This document shows, one piece after another, positions 35,439-46,559 of a DNA stretch of 64,000 nucleotides (positions are counted from its first letter, which is position 1; each line of letters begins with the position of its first letter). Position numbers and translations under genes: made by a program. Origin of the DNA: Tamarix chinensis (taxonomy: Eukaryota > Streptophyta > Magnoliopsida > Caryophyllales > Tamaricaceae); the NCBI GenBank assembly GCA_030549775.1, contig CM060177.1, positions 59,274,638-59,338,637 of the forward strand, in the 5' to 3' direction. The notes under the pieces were generated by a model. That model searched no databases and was not told the origin of the DNA. It saw only the letters and a program-made list of their open reading frames with translations.

Positions 35439-36315
35439 TGCAGGAGCAAATGATCAAAACTTAGCATTTATTATTATAGAGCTTATTTTCCTTTACCTAT
35501 AGAGGATATCCTTTGAATTTGGAGACAAAAGGATGACTACATTGCTAGTTATAGACGAAACTTGCAAAATGAGTCACTAGCAAGAGAGACATATGTATGG
35601 TATGCAAGAGAACGTTTAGACTATGTTTAGCTTTATTTAGTGCATTCTTATTTTATTAATTATTTTCATTATGATTTTCTAGAACACAAAGTAGCTTTTA
35701 AGGGGATTCTATATCATAAGGCTTATCTAATCAGTTATACTTGGAGTGGCGAATAGGACATTGTATGTGGGGGCAATTAGATCAGATTTTTAGTGTTAAT
35801 TAACTAGAATAACCTTTTAATATTGAGGAGGTACAAATAGGCTATAAAATCCTTAGGGTTACACAATCATATGACAGCCAATTTAAATTAAAATACAAGT
35901 TCTTCCATATTCGAATTCTATATAAGTTTTTAACAATTATAATCAAGTATGCGTGGGTCATTATTATTGAAACCCTTAATCTCCGTGTCTAGGTGAATTG
36001 GAGGTTAAGTACTATCCCTAAACCAATCCATACCCCACTCCAATCATCAACCCTAATTACCACTTTCAACATAACATTCATCATCTGTAACTTCATCTTC
36101 AACCTATTCTTCTAAATTAATTATACATATTCTATATCTAAACCCTATATAATAATTTTATTATTATCATACATTCATCATTTGCAAATCACACACAAAA
36201 TATCCTCATCAAATCATCATCATCACAATCATTCATCATGATCATCTTCAACCCACATCAAAAATCCTAATCTTAAACCCTAACACCAACCCTAACCCTA
36301 ATCTACGAACTATAT
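35439..36315 (+). repeat. Element E left LTR, segment 1
   Basis: It starts TGCAGGAGCAAATGATC, paired with TGATACAGGAGAAAATGAATC at 61589. It is collinear with the right LTR through ATAGAGGATATCCTTTGAATTT, GTGTCTAGGTGAATTGGAGG and AACCCTATATAATAAT to GAACTATAT, where insertion A begins. Confidence 0.82.
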
Positions 36316-37029
36316 TTTAGTACCCCCAAAATTCACTACTGAAAAAATTATATTTTATTAAAAGATACAGTTAAAGCAAGAAAATAAAACTGCAAATTTT
36401 TGGGATATTATCACCGTGATTAGTATAAGCCCATCCCCTGGTATGTCTCGTACTAACCAGAAGGCTAAGAAAAATTACCGACAACCATTAGTCAATCATA
36501 AAACAAGAAGTAATAGAAGAACTAGAAACTTCATAATACGGAAATTAGAGTGCTCATAAAAAGAGTTTACAATCCAAAAGAGTGCATAATTAAAGTTTCC
36601 AAAATAGAAAAAAGGTACAGTACGATAAAACAGAACTAAAGTAAACCGATACAAGGTAAATAAATGGAAAAAGGAAATCTAGCCAAGTCGCTCTCGATCC
36701 CCAGGCTAAGTCGAAGCTCAACTCTCATCCCTATCTGATGCCTTATAAGCATCGAAGATGACATCACTTGCTTGCACCAATTTAGAAGGGCCCTCTACTT
36801 ATGGGAATGAGCAAAACCTATAAAATAGGTAGTCAGTACGCTGTGTATTGAGCAAGGTAACTATACATCTAAGGCCAAATACACAAGGGCATATAACACA
36901 TGCATAATCATATAGACAGTGTACAAATAATATAGATAATAAAGGCCAAGCTATAGTGCGGACAAACTGATTCTTTAAATCTCTAATTAATACTCATATC
37001 ACACCATACTTATTATCATTTCATGCAAG

Positions 37030-37390
37030 TGCGGGAACCCCACTATTATAGTTGGTGGACCAAAAACTCATAGGGCAGAACACTCCTGACCACTATTATT
37101 ACCGGTGGATTAGTCTCTAGGGTAAAGTGTTCCTGGTCACAATTATTTATCGGTGGACTGATCTAGCCCTGACTCTCATGGTGTTTCACTATAAATACAT
37201 AGTGTCTTTCCTATGTCTTATGATAATTATGTTTGATTTGTTGAGAAAAAATTCCCCTACTATTATAGCCAGTGGACCAAAAACATGCAAGTCAGAATGC
37301 TCATCGCCACTATTATTCGCTGGTGGATCGGTCTCTAGGGCACCTTGGCTCCTGGACACTATTATTCGCTAGTGGACCGGTCTGGACCAG
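37030..37390. repeat. Hairpin-unit array in unit A
   Basis: Five units with inverted CCAC...GTGG arms around TATTAT, e.g. CCACTATTATAGTTGGTGG near 37041 and similar near 37100, 37140, 37255 and 37310, separated by AGGGCA/CTGAC-type text. The same arrays occur in units B and C. Confidence 0.7.
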
Positions 37391-38559
37391 GCTCAACAAT
37401 CTTCCTCTTTAAATGGTTAGTATGTTATTCATGTCTTATTCAAAAAGTTTTCACCCTAGACATGCATGTCACAAACTGTCTACTCTTATTCTCTTGAGAC
37501 TCCTACATCTCCTAACACACGCTGACATCCTTTCTTTCTTCCACTTATTCACACTGGAAGCCCAACTCCTATGTGTATGGGTCACGCCCCACTACCTTAT
37601 GCCATCCAAGTCCACTTACTATCTTCCCCTAGGGTTTTCACTTGAAATCCTAACTGGATCTATGTGGCCCATCCTTCCTTTGTCTCACCCAACCAAATTC
37701 CCTTTATTACCCAACACATCATCTCACTTAGATTCAACCCCAATCATTTCACTTTACTCCCCAAATACACATGTAACCATGGAACTCTAGTTGGCCACTC
37801 CAAACCCTAGCACCTCACTTTCCTATTTGTCCTCTCTTCATTTGTAACACCCCAAAAATCACTACTTTTTTTATAAAAAAAAATTAAATTAAAACCCATG
37901 AATTATGGGGATGTTACCGCCACACATAGTACCAAACCGATTCTCTCTGACCATTTCAGTACCAAGTGCTAAGGCTAAAGAAAAGATTAACATTTAAACT
38001 CAAACCAGCAGTTCATAAAGAATTAGAAAGAATAATATTATCAAAAATCAGAGTACGCATAAAAGAATTATTATTCATATTCAAAAGAGAAATAGCTCAC
38101 AACCTATGAAAGATTCATTTAAAGTACTCAATGCAAGATAATAAATCAAATTGGATAAATCCGATACAAAGGAAATAACAAACGGACATAAATATCATAA
38201 AGAATGAATACGGCGGCAACACTCTCGAACTTGGAGCCAAAACATGCTCAGCACATAGCCCCGTGATGTCTCACCCACCTGTACAAAGTCAGAAAGGGCC
38301 TTCTACTCGTGGGAATGAGCAGCACCTATGAAAAAGGTAATCGGTATGCTACATACTGAGCAAGGTATCCGAGTACTAAGGCCAACACATAACAGCACAT
38401 AAATAATGCAGAATAATAAAAGAGCATAGATCAGCATGATAACATAAATGCATATGCCTATTTAGGATAAAGTACAAAGGCCCATATATAATCCAATTCA
38501 ATTACTTAATTAATCTCTGATTAGAAGTTGATTCACACCATGCTTTTTATCAAATCTAC

Positions 38560-38930
38560 GCGAGTACGGGAACCCACTATTATAGCCAGTGGACTGGAAA
38601 TACATAGGACATCATGCCCTAACCACTATTATTTACCGGTGGACCAGTCTCTAGGGTACTGTAGTACTTGGCCACTACTATTTGCCGGTGAACCAGTCTG
38701 GCCCCTACTCGCATGGTATTCCATTGTAAGTAACTAGTGTCTTTTCCATGTCTTGGCACAAATATGTTCGGTTTTGTTGAGCATGGAATCCCCCACTATT
38801 ATAGCTGGTGGACTTGAAATGCACAAGTACAAAGCCTGACCACTATTATAGCCAGTGGACCAGAAACACATATGACATCATGCCCTAACCACTATTATTC
38901 GTTGGTGGACCGGTTTGGGCCCTGCTCAAC
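38560..38930. repeat. Hairpin-unit array in unit B
   Basis: Six copies of CCACTATTATAGCCAGTGG-like palindromes (near 38573, 38625, 38673, 38796, 38842 and 38888) followed by ACCGG/ACCAG. Some units contain the perfect inverted arms CCAC/GTGG with CCGG inside. Confidence 0.72.
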
Positions 38931-38989
38931 AATCTTCCACTTTAAGTGATTAATGTCTTAAGAATCTTATTCAGAAGCATTCACCCTAG

Positions 38990-39868
38990 TGATGTGGTTT
39001 TTATCAAAGTAATGGAAGGTTGGATCGAAATTTGTATTAGAAGCTATCACCCACAATCTAATGCAAAAAGAATGAAGTGATTTGGTGGATTATAGACGAA
39101 GAAATTGATGTTACAAGATGAAGGTGTTTCAGTAGATTTGAAGGTGTTCAAATGTGTCGTGTGAAGATAGATTTGAGGAAGGATTAATCCCGGATTTTCC
39201 TTGCTCAATACAAACCCAAAAGGGAGGATTAGACTTTAGCTCTCTTGCTCAAAGTTTTATCAAAATTCTTATTATTCATTCTATTCAATTCTCTACCCAC
39301 AAAGTTGTGCACAACATGGTTTATATAGGAGAAGGAATAAGCTTGGTGGTGACTAGCTTAAACCATCCGAGTTTAGTCCCTTAATTCAGCCCATTAATCA
39401 TGGTTGAATTAAGCCCATATTAACCTTAATCCAAAGCATAATATCATTGGTTAAATGATACAAAGGATTAATATTACAAAGCTATACAATAGACTAAGAT
39501 ACATATATGAAATTATAGCCATACCCTAACTTACATAAAATATACTTAGGGTTAGGGTTTACAACAAGTTTATAAAAATAACGAATATCATCACTCTATC
39601 TCTTGTTGTAATGTATCATCACATGTATGTCATAGTCTTGCATGCCTTAGAATACTTGTACACATCAATGTGTATGAACATCATCTTCTTGCAAATATGT
39701 AACATACCTACAGAATAACTTGAATGTTTTTTAATGTCAAGCATATTAGAATTATCAAGAATATTTAACATGATAGGCTCTAATATTAAGAAAGCTAAAT
39801 CATCTTCCTTACCTTGAGGATTAGAATGAATATGATAATCATTATGTTCAATGGATGCTCCTGCATCA
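38990..39868. mobile_element. Element F: 879-bp solo LTR nested in unit B (TSD CCTAG)
   Basis: It begins TGATGTGG and ends CCTGCATCA, with TGATG/CATCA terminal inversion. CCTAG occurs at 38985-38989 and at 39869-39873. Units A and C have the uninterrupted target CACCCTAGACATGCAT, so the borders are exact. Length and TG...CA ends fit a solo LTR, perhaps of a copia element. A TATA-like TTTATATAGG at 39319 suggests a plus-strand promoter, but orientation is not proven. ORFs inside (39154-39384, 39619-39888) match nothing I recognise. Confidence 0.82.
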
Positions 39869-40296
39869 CCTAGACATGCATGAATCATTCCCTTTACACT
39901 TCACACATCACAACTCATAAATTTCAACCTCATAATTACACTTTAATCACCAAATACACATGATACCACAAAAACCCTAAGCAGCCACACCAAACCCTAA
40001 TTAACCATAGTTAATAACTCCAAACCCTATTTAACCTTAACAACCATAATTATCCATTCCAAACCTTAGTTAATCATAACCAACCACAATTAGCCACTCC
40101 AACCTTAGTTAATCACAACAACCCATAGTTAATCATTCCAAACCCTAATTCAGTCTACTCCATACCCTTATATGCCCTACATACTATTTTTCACCCAAAC
40201 TTTCAAACATCTATATAACTCTTCTATTATTTTCCTTATATCCCAAGTCAACTTTTCATATGTAAATTTCACTCCCATGCCAACTTTAACCTCCCC

Positions 40297-40780
40297 GTGC
40301 AATCCTTCGAACTTTTTCACACAAACCCTAAAATCCCACGTGAAACCTTAGATTCAACTATGCAAACCCTAGATCCATCCATGCAAAACCCTAGATTCCA
40401 TCGTACAAAAATCCAAGATTCCTCCATCCAAAACCCAAGATTCAATCCACACAAAACCAAAGATTCATCCATACCAAACCCTAAATTCAACCCATACTAA
40501 AACCAAAGATTCATCTATACAAAACCTTAAATTCAAACCATATAATACTAAAGATTCATCCATATAATAAAATTGATTAGATTCTCCCATTCATTACCAC
40601 AAATTAGATTGTCCCATACAAGGCCATAAGTTAGATTCTTCCATATAAAACCATAAATTATAATCTCCCATATAAAACCATAAATTATATTCTCCCATAC
40701 GAAACCATAAATTAGATTCTCCCATACAAAACCATAAATTAGATTCTCCCGTAACAACCATAAATTATATTCTCTCACAC
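40297..40780. repeat. ~30-bp tandem repeats in unit B
   Basis: Two runs: units of CCATGCAAACCCTAGATTC type (40297-40560), then units of CATACAAAACCATAAATTAGATTCTCC (40560-40780). The second gives a 10-residue periodic open frame on the minus strand (ENLIYGFVW repeats), which is a translation artefact. Unit C has the same two runs at 57880-58330. Confidence 0.78.
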
Positions 40781-41401
40781 GAAACCCTAAATTTCACATT
40801 TTTTTCTTCCACTCATAGATCATTAAAATACTTAGGTCAACTCATTTCCCCTTTTAGTCAACTTACTTCCCATTTTCCATTTTCAACTTTTTTCCCATAC
40901 AATATCACTTTTATACATCCTCACATGCATGTCTTATACGGTCACAACACATATCATCACATACCACAATATTTCATCATATATAGTACACATGCCATAC
41001 AAAAACATACTTGAACTCCACGTTATACTACATACAAAATAATTACAATAATAAACCCAGGATGCATATCATACAAAGCAAATAATGAACATCAACACAC
41101 AATAGTCCTTAGTAACCCCTCACCTAAAATGACACTGGTCTTAGAGCATGCTCCTACGCCTCCTTAGGGCTTTGACAAAATAATAACATATTAAGAACAA
41201 TAACATTAACGAATTACTATCTTTGCTAAAGGTATAAGAAATAATAGTAATATTATAAAAATTGATAATATAAGGGTTTAAAGATTTAGTTCCGATAATA
41301 ATAATAATGAAAATAGAAATAATACTAATAATAATGCAAATAGAAATACTAATAATAATATTAGTAAAATAAGTAACCAAATTTAGTAGTAATAATAATG
41401 A

Positions 41402-41404
41402 TGA

Positions 41405-41440
<36 letters not shown>

Positions 41441-41441
41441 T
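41402..41441. repeat. (AAT)n microsatellite in unit B
   Basis: Thirteen or so AAT units within a wider AAT-rich region 41230-41570. Equivalent AAT runs lie in A (44503-44546) and C (58846-58882). Confidence 0.8.
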
Positions 41442-41639
41442 TAAATAAAATACAATAGGGATTTGGCCCTCAACAGGAATAATAATAAAAACATTACTAC
41501 TACTAATAATAATACATATTAATAATAGAATTAATAATAATAAAAATAGTATTTATAATCAAATAATTGAAATAAAATAAATTAAGGCTTGTAAAAAATA
41601 GGGAAAAGGGTTGAGAGGGTCTAGGGTTCAACCATAAAT

Positions 41640-42600
41640 TGGTGGGATGGGCGGCACCGACGGTGGTGCACGGCGGCGGTGACGGTGGCCGGAAAAAAGG
41701 AAGAAAAGGGTAAAAGTTGAAGGCTGGGAAAAGGATAGGGAGAATGACGGTGGGAGTAAGAGTGACTATAGTTCCCCAAAAGGGGAGGGATAGAATGAGG
41801 GTGGGGGCATAGCCAAAGGCGACGGTGCACGGCGGCGGCGGCGGTGGCCGAATGGGGAAGAAGGAGAGAAAGAGAGGAGGAGAGGGAGGGAGAGGAAAAT
41901 AAAGATAAGGGAAGATAGGGGAGTGTTTGCAGCACAATTTAGGAGGTGGTAGGAGAAAGGGCTATTTGGGAAGGGTACTTCGCATAGCCAGGGTGGCTTG
42001 TGTAGGAAGAATCGAGGGATATGGGACATTTGGTTAGCTAAATGGCGGTGCAAGGAATAGTTTGGAAGGTGGAGTGGGTGGCGAAGTTGGCCGAAGGCGG
42101 CTGATGAGGCGTCTAAACATGCGGTGGCGAAAAGGAAGGATTCCCTGGGTTTGAAAAACAAAACTGAACTATAGGGTTGGTAAGGGGTATTTATAGGGTT
42201 TAAATGAAAGGTTAAGGAAAGTAGGGTTAGGGTCACCGGCGGCGATGGTTGGTCGGTGGCAGCAATTTTTGGGGGAGGGGGTTGACTGGCTGGGAGAGGG
42301 AGAAATGTGCGAGGAGAGGGGGAGAAGGATTGGTCTATGCAATCGTTGAATCAGGGGGAAGAGAAAGAAAGAAAAATGGCCGGTTAATAGTGCGTAACCG
42401 GCAGCAAAAATCCAGGGATGGGCGGCGGTTGCAGGTGCTCAACGTCGACGACAAGTGTGAAGGAAGAAGAAGAAGAAAGAGGTGCGAGAACAGGTCGTCC
42501 TAGGAAAGGAAAAGAAAGAAAAAAAATTGGGCCGGTCGGCGCGATGAGGGAAAAGCCTTAAGTTAAGCGCGGAGTTTAGGGGAAAAAATAGGCAAAACAT
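41640..42600 (-). promoter_or_regulatory. GC-rich islet of unit B LTR
   Basis: A strongly GC-rich block within an otherwise AT-rich LTR. It holds two copies of GTGCACGGCGGCGG (41665-41678 and 41826-41839) and many CG dinucleotides. Unit C has the same motif at 59307-59320 and a variant at 59463. The position, upstream of the LTR's middle on the minus strand, could fit a promoter or leader, but no TATA box or start site is proven. No known coding domain is in the long open frames here. Confidence 0.4.
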
Positions 42601-42800
42601 GGCGTTGGGGGAAAAAGAGGAGGGCGGCCGCTCGGGCTGGGCCGTGCTGAAGAAGAAAGGGAGGAAAGGAGGAAGAACTAGGCTGCTACTCGCCCAGGTC
42701 GAGGTGGAAAAGAAAAAGATGAAGAAAAGAATAAGAAAGAAAAAGGAAGAAAAAGGAAGAAAGAAAATGAAAAAAGGAAAAAGGAAAAGAGGAAAATAAT
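42600..42800 (+). repeat. Purine tract of unit B
   Basis: Almost only A and G from about 42650 to 42797 on the plus strand, with few interruptions. Equivalent tracts are at 45790-45900 (A) and 60260-60364 (C); unit D has the pyrimidine complement at 46560-46640. Confidence 0.7.
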
Positions 42801-43489
42801 GTTTTAGGTTAATTAAATTAATTGGAATATTTGAGATATTTAAAAATAATTATATTTAAATTCCTTTTTAAGCTAATTTAGGATTTTTAAAACATTTTTC
42901 ATAAATTCCATTTTAATTAGCAAAACACACAAATTTTCTTCAATTAAATTATTTATAAAATTAATATTAATTTAAAACTATTTTATCCTTCTTACTTTAT
43001 ATAAAATAATTTATTTAATAAATTTCTAAAATAAAATCCCTAATTAGATAAAATACTCCAATTTCTCCTAAATAAAACACTTATAAATTCCTTTTTTCCC
43101 CTAATTAAATCTCCTTTTATTTTAATAAAAATAATTTATTTAAATAATTTTCCTAATAAAATCTCATTTAAATATAATTTATAAAATTAGAAATTTTCGG
43201 GGCATTTCACCATTACTCACCTACCATCCTTTCTTTCCCATGATACCCATACTCACCCTACATATGATATTCTTCCACTCTTATCCTATATTCCACTCAC
43301 CCTCAATTATTTTTACTTTCACGACCGCCTCAAATTTAGGTTTTCCCCCAAACCCTAGCGAGGTTTGCTATGCACCCTTATATCAACCTACGTACTATTT
43401 TTCACCCAAGGTCTCTAATCACCCCCAACAATTCTTTCCTTACCTTATTTGCATCCTCAGATAACTTTTCCCACGTAAGGATCATCCAT

Positions 43490-43660
43490 ATGCAGACTCC
43501 ATCCCTTCCATGTAAATCCTAGAAATTCCCATGCACACCCTAGAAATTCCCATACAACTCCTTACATCCCATGCAAACCCTAAAAATTCCCATGCAAACT
43601 CCTTCCATCCAATGCAAACCTTATAAATTCCCATGCAACTCCTTCCAACCCACTCTTTTT
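43490..43660. repeat. CCATGCAAACCCTA tandem units in unit A
   Basis: Five imperfect units of about 30 bp built on CCCATGCAAACCCTAGAAATT. This is the unit A version of the repeats at 40297-40560 in B. Confidence 0.65.
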
Positions 43661-44761
43661 TTTATCCATATTCTCCTCTATTTCCCCCCTCATGGGTTAT
43701 GAGATGATTATGTCAATCTCACATCCCTTTTATCAACTCACTTCCCCTTTTTCCTTTTTCATCCTTTAACCCCACATCAGATTATTAAATATCCTAACAT
43801 GTATGTCCTAGAGGGTCACATCATACAACACCACATCACAACATACATATCATTATACACATGACATAAGAAAGTCATATGAGCATACCTTAACTCCAAG
43901 CTGTGGTACACATAAACAATCATAATAATCATAAAGTACACAAAATAACATAACACATGACATACAAGGCACATAACAGAAACATAGTTGGTCTTAGCTA
44001 CATCCTTACCTAATATGACATCGATCTTGGAGCATGCTCCTACTCCTCCTTAGGGTTTTGACTGGATTCACCTATAAGAAGGAAAAGCTAAGGGTTATAT
44101 TCCCTCTTACCAAAATTACCATTATTTACTACCTTACCCTTATAATAACCTAATATTAGGGTTACTAATATTAAGAGTAGTTTTATAAGTAAAAGTAGGG
44201 TTCTTATTCTTAAAGTAGCTAACTAGGTTATTACTACTCAAAATAGTTCTTAGGAGGTATATAGGTTCATGTTAAAGTATTTATAGCAATATTTATATTA
44301 TTAAAGATAATAGCTTAATATTACTACTAATAATAATAATAATAGTTACATTGATAATACTAATAACAACCCAAAACTTATTAACAATAATAATAATATT
44401 ACTAATACTGAAGTAGTGACAATAATGATACTAGTAATAATAAAAATGCTAGTAGTGATAGTAATATTAGTAGCATAGGTAATATTAACATTAATGATAA
44501 GGTAATAATAATAATAACAATAATAATAATAATAATAATAATAATAATCTTAAGAATAATACAAGTAAGTGTCCTAATAATCATAATGATAGTAACTTAA
44601 GTGATAACATGGTCAAGTATAATAATAGTGATGATGATGATAATAGTATTAGTTGTAACAATAATAATAAAAATGTTATGAATAATACTAATAACAATAA
44701 TAGTCAAAATAGTAATTAACAATAATAGGGTTTGGATATTTATAATAATAATAAAACTGAT

Positions 44762-44860
44762 AATATGTGAAAGTTAGCATTAATGATGATGATGATGATG
44801 ATGATAATGATAATAATGATAATTAAAATAATGATGATCATAATAATAACAAAAATAAGG

Positions 44861-44900
<40 letters not shown>

Positions 44901-44902
44901 AA
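44762..44902. repeat. (GAT)n microsatellites in unit A
   Basis: Two perfect GAT runs, near 44785-44806 and 44865-44901, in a region of mixed AAT/GAT repeats starting at about 44330. Confidence 0.8.
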
Positions 44903-46205
44903 TACAGATAACATTTGCATAATTAGGGTTTAAGGGTTGTGGGGGGGTTAGGGTACCAGCTAGGGATAGTGGTGACTAGGCAGCTGCGTACGACAATGGC
45001 AGAGGGAGAAGAGGAGATAGAAGGATGGTTGTTTAGGATAGAAGAAGGGTAATGAGAGGGTGATTGAGGTGGTGGAGGATGCCCTAGGTTGAAAGGTTTG
45101 GAATGATGGTGGTGGTGTAGTCAAAGGGGTAGTGTAAGTGGCAGTAGGTGTAGTGGCTGAAGGTGGTGGAGAGAGAGGAAGGGAGAAGGAGAGGGAGGTA
45201 GGGGAAAGGTTGTATAGGGAGTGGTTTGGAAGGTGGTTCGGGCGACAGTGCTAGGTAGTGGCGATGAGGTGGTCTACTAAATAGGCACCGACGCAATAAA
45301 AGGAGGAAATTCAAGGAAAGGGAAAAAGTCTGAATGGGGGGCGGTTGAGGGGTATTTTTAGGCCATTGAAGGGGGAAAATGATAGAGGGGAAAAGAGGGG
45401 AAGAGAGTGGCATGGGTGGTAGGTCCTCGGCCAGTAGTGCACGGTCGCTATAGGCCTACAAAGTTGCAGGTCCTATCTGGTTAGGAAAGGAGAAAAGAAG
45501 GGGAGAGGGGCATGCATGAGGGGAATCGACGGGAAAGAGAGGAGAGGTGATAGGCCAATGTGCGGTGTTTTAGGGGCTACATGTTTGCACAGGGAAAAAG
45601 AAGGGACACGGAAGAAGAAGGAAGAAGAAAGGAGTGGACCAGCTAGCTTAGCGGAAAAAGAAAGAAAGAAAAAAAGGAGAGGATTAGGTGGCTGGCGATG
45701 AGTAGGTAAAAAACAAAAGGGAAGTTGGGCCTTAGGCCATATAGGGGAAGAGACGAGAGGGAGGGAGGTTTCGGCCACAACGGAGGCTAGCCCAAATCGG
45801 GGAGGAAGGGAAAAAAGAACAGGAGAAAGGAGAGGAAGGAAAGAAAAAAAAAGGGAAAAAAAGGAAAAAAAAAAGGAAAAAGGGGAAAAAGAAAAAATAG
45901 ATGGGTTGGGGTATTAAAACATTTTGGTATTTTTGGATATTTAAAATAATAGTAATAATTTAATAAAATAATAAATATTTTTTCTTTTTAGATTAATTTA
46001 GGATATTTAAAAGATTTTTCCTACATTCCATTTTAATTAGCAAAACACCCTAATTTTTTGTAATTAAATTATTTATTATTTTCATCTTGATTTTACCTTA
46101 ATTAATTCCTCTTCTTTTAATAAAATAATTTATTTAATTAATTTTCTTATAAATCCTTATTTTTCCATAATTTCTTAAATTAGGGTTTTAGGTTATTACA
46201 TATAT

Positions 46206-46247
46206 CACCCAAAAAACCCTAAATAATAGAACATAATATTTCTTAAT
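46206..46247 (+). repeat. Element E left LTR, segment 2 (42 bp between A and D)
   Basis: CACCCAAAAAACCCTAAATA...TTTCTTAAT corresponds to CACACCAAAACCCTAAATA...TTTCTTAAT of the right LTR (about 62434-62475). It is flanked by the A duplication TATAT on the left and starts the D duplication TTAAT on the right. Confidence 0.8.
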
Positions 46248-46559
46248 TGTAATCTCCCAAAATTTTATAAAACCTATAATTTAATAAATAAATTTTATTT
46301 GAAATAAATTATCTTTGAAAATTATTTAATTTAATTATTTTATGGATTTTTGAGTATATAAATTTGGATGGGAATATTTAGTAAATTAAAATAGATATTT
46401 TGTTATTTTATCATGTTATTTTTATTTAAATAATTTTTCAAACTAATATTTTACTATCCTTATCCTTTTTAAACTAATATATTAGATTATAATGAATTAA
46501 ATTATTAAATTAATTAATTTATCAAGAATATTACATTTTATAATTTTATAAATTAATTT

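Larger units (their letters stand above)
37843..43209 (-). mobile_element. Unit B: ~4.5-kb solo LTR nested in A (TSD TCATT/CCATT)
   Basis: It is bounded by TGTAACACCCC at 37843 and GGGGCATTTCA at 43209. TCATT (37838-37842) and CCATT (43210-43214) are target duplications with one mismatch. The A sequence continues across it. Without element F the unit is 4.48 kb, equal to A and C in size. Minus-strand order from its start: AT-rich 400 bases, purine tract, GC-rich islet (41640-42600), (AAT)n, AACCCTAGATTC repeats, hairpin array, GTACTAAG...GTGGCGGTAA end block. No coding domain of any retrotransposon is inside. Proline/serine-rich open frames at 41503-42236 are composition artefacts. Confidence 0.85.
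36316..46200 (-). mobile_element. Unit A: ~4.5-kb solo LTR inserted in E's left LTR (TSD TATAT)
   Basis: The left end is TTTAGTACCCCC (decayed TGTAACACCCCC, the LTR 3' end on the minus strand); the right end GGTTATTACA at 46200 is the LTR start. TATAT precedes (36311-36315) and follows (46201-46205) exactly. E's LTR sequence resumes at 46206 (CACCCAAAAAACCC against CACACCAAAACCC of the right LTR). Minus unit B, A is 36316-37842 plus 43210-46200, about 4.5 kb. No gag, pol or primer site is inside, so it is a solo LTR. It holds hairpin units (37030-37390), 43.5-kb region CCATGCAAACCCTA repeats, (AAT)n/(GAT)n runs and a purine-rich tract (45790-45900). Confidence 0.85.

Noticed and set aside
37413..37790. 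125-residue open frame on the plus strand
   Set aside because: Inside the U5-side part of solo LTR A; no domain, not kept in B or C.
40548..40778. Regular ~30-bp direct repeats resembling a CRISPR array
   Set aside because: Repeats are contiguous and diverged with no unique spacers, in a plant LTR; the same run occurs in unit C.
41503..42236. Overlapping Pro/Ser-rich open frames up to 156 residues on the minus strand
   Set aside because: They lie in the GC-rich and purine-rich part of solo LTR B, overlap in several frames, show no domain, and are broken at the same place in units A and C.
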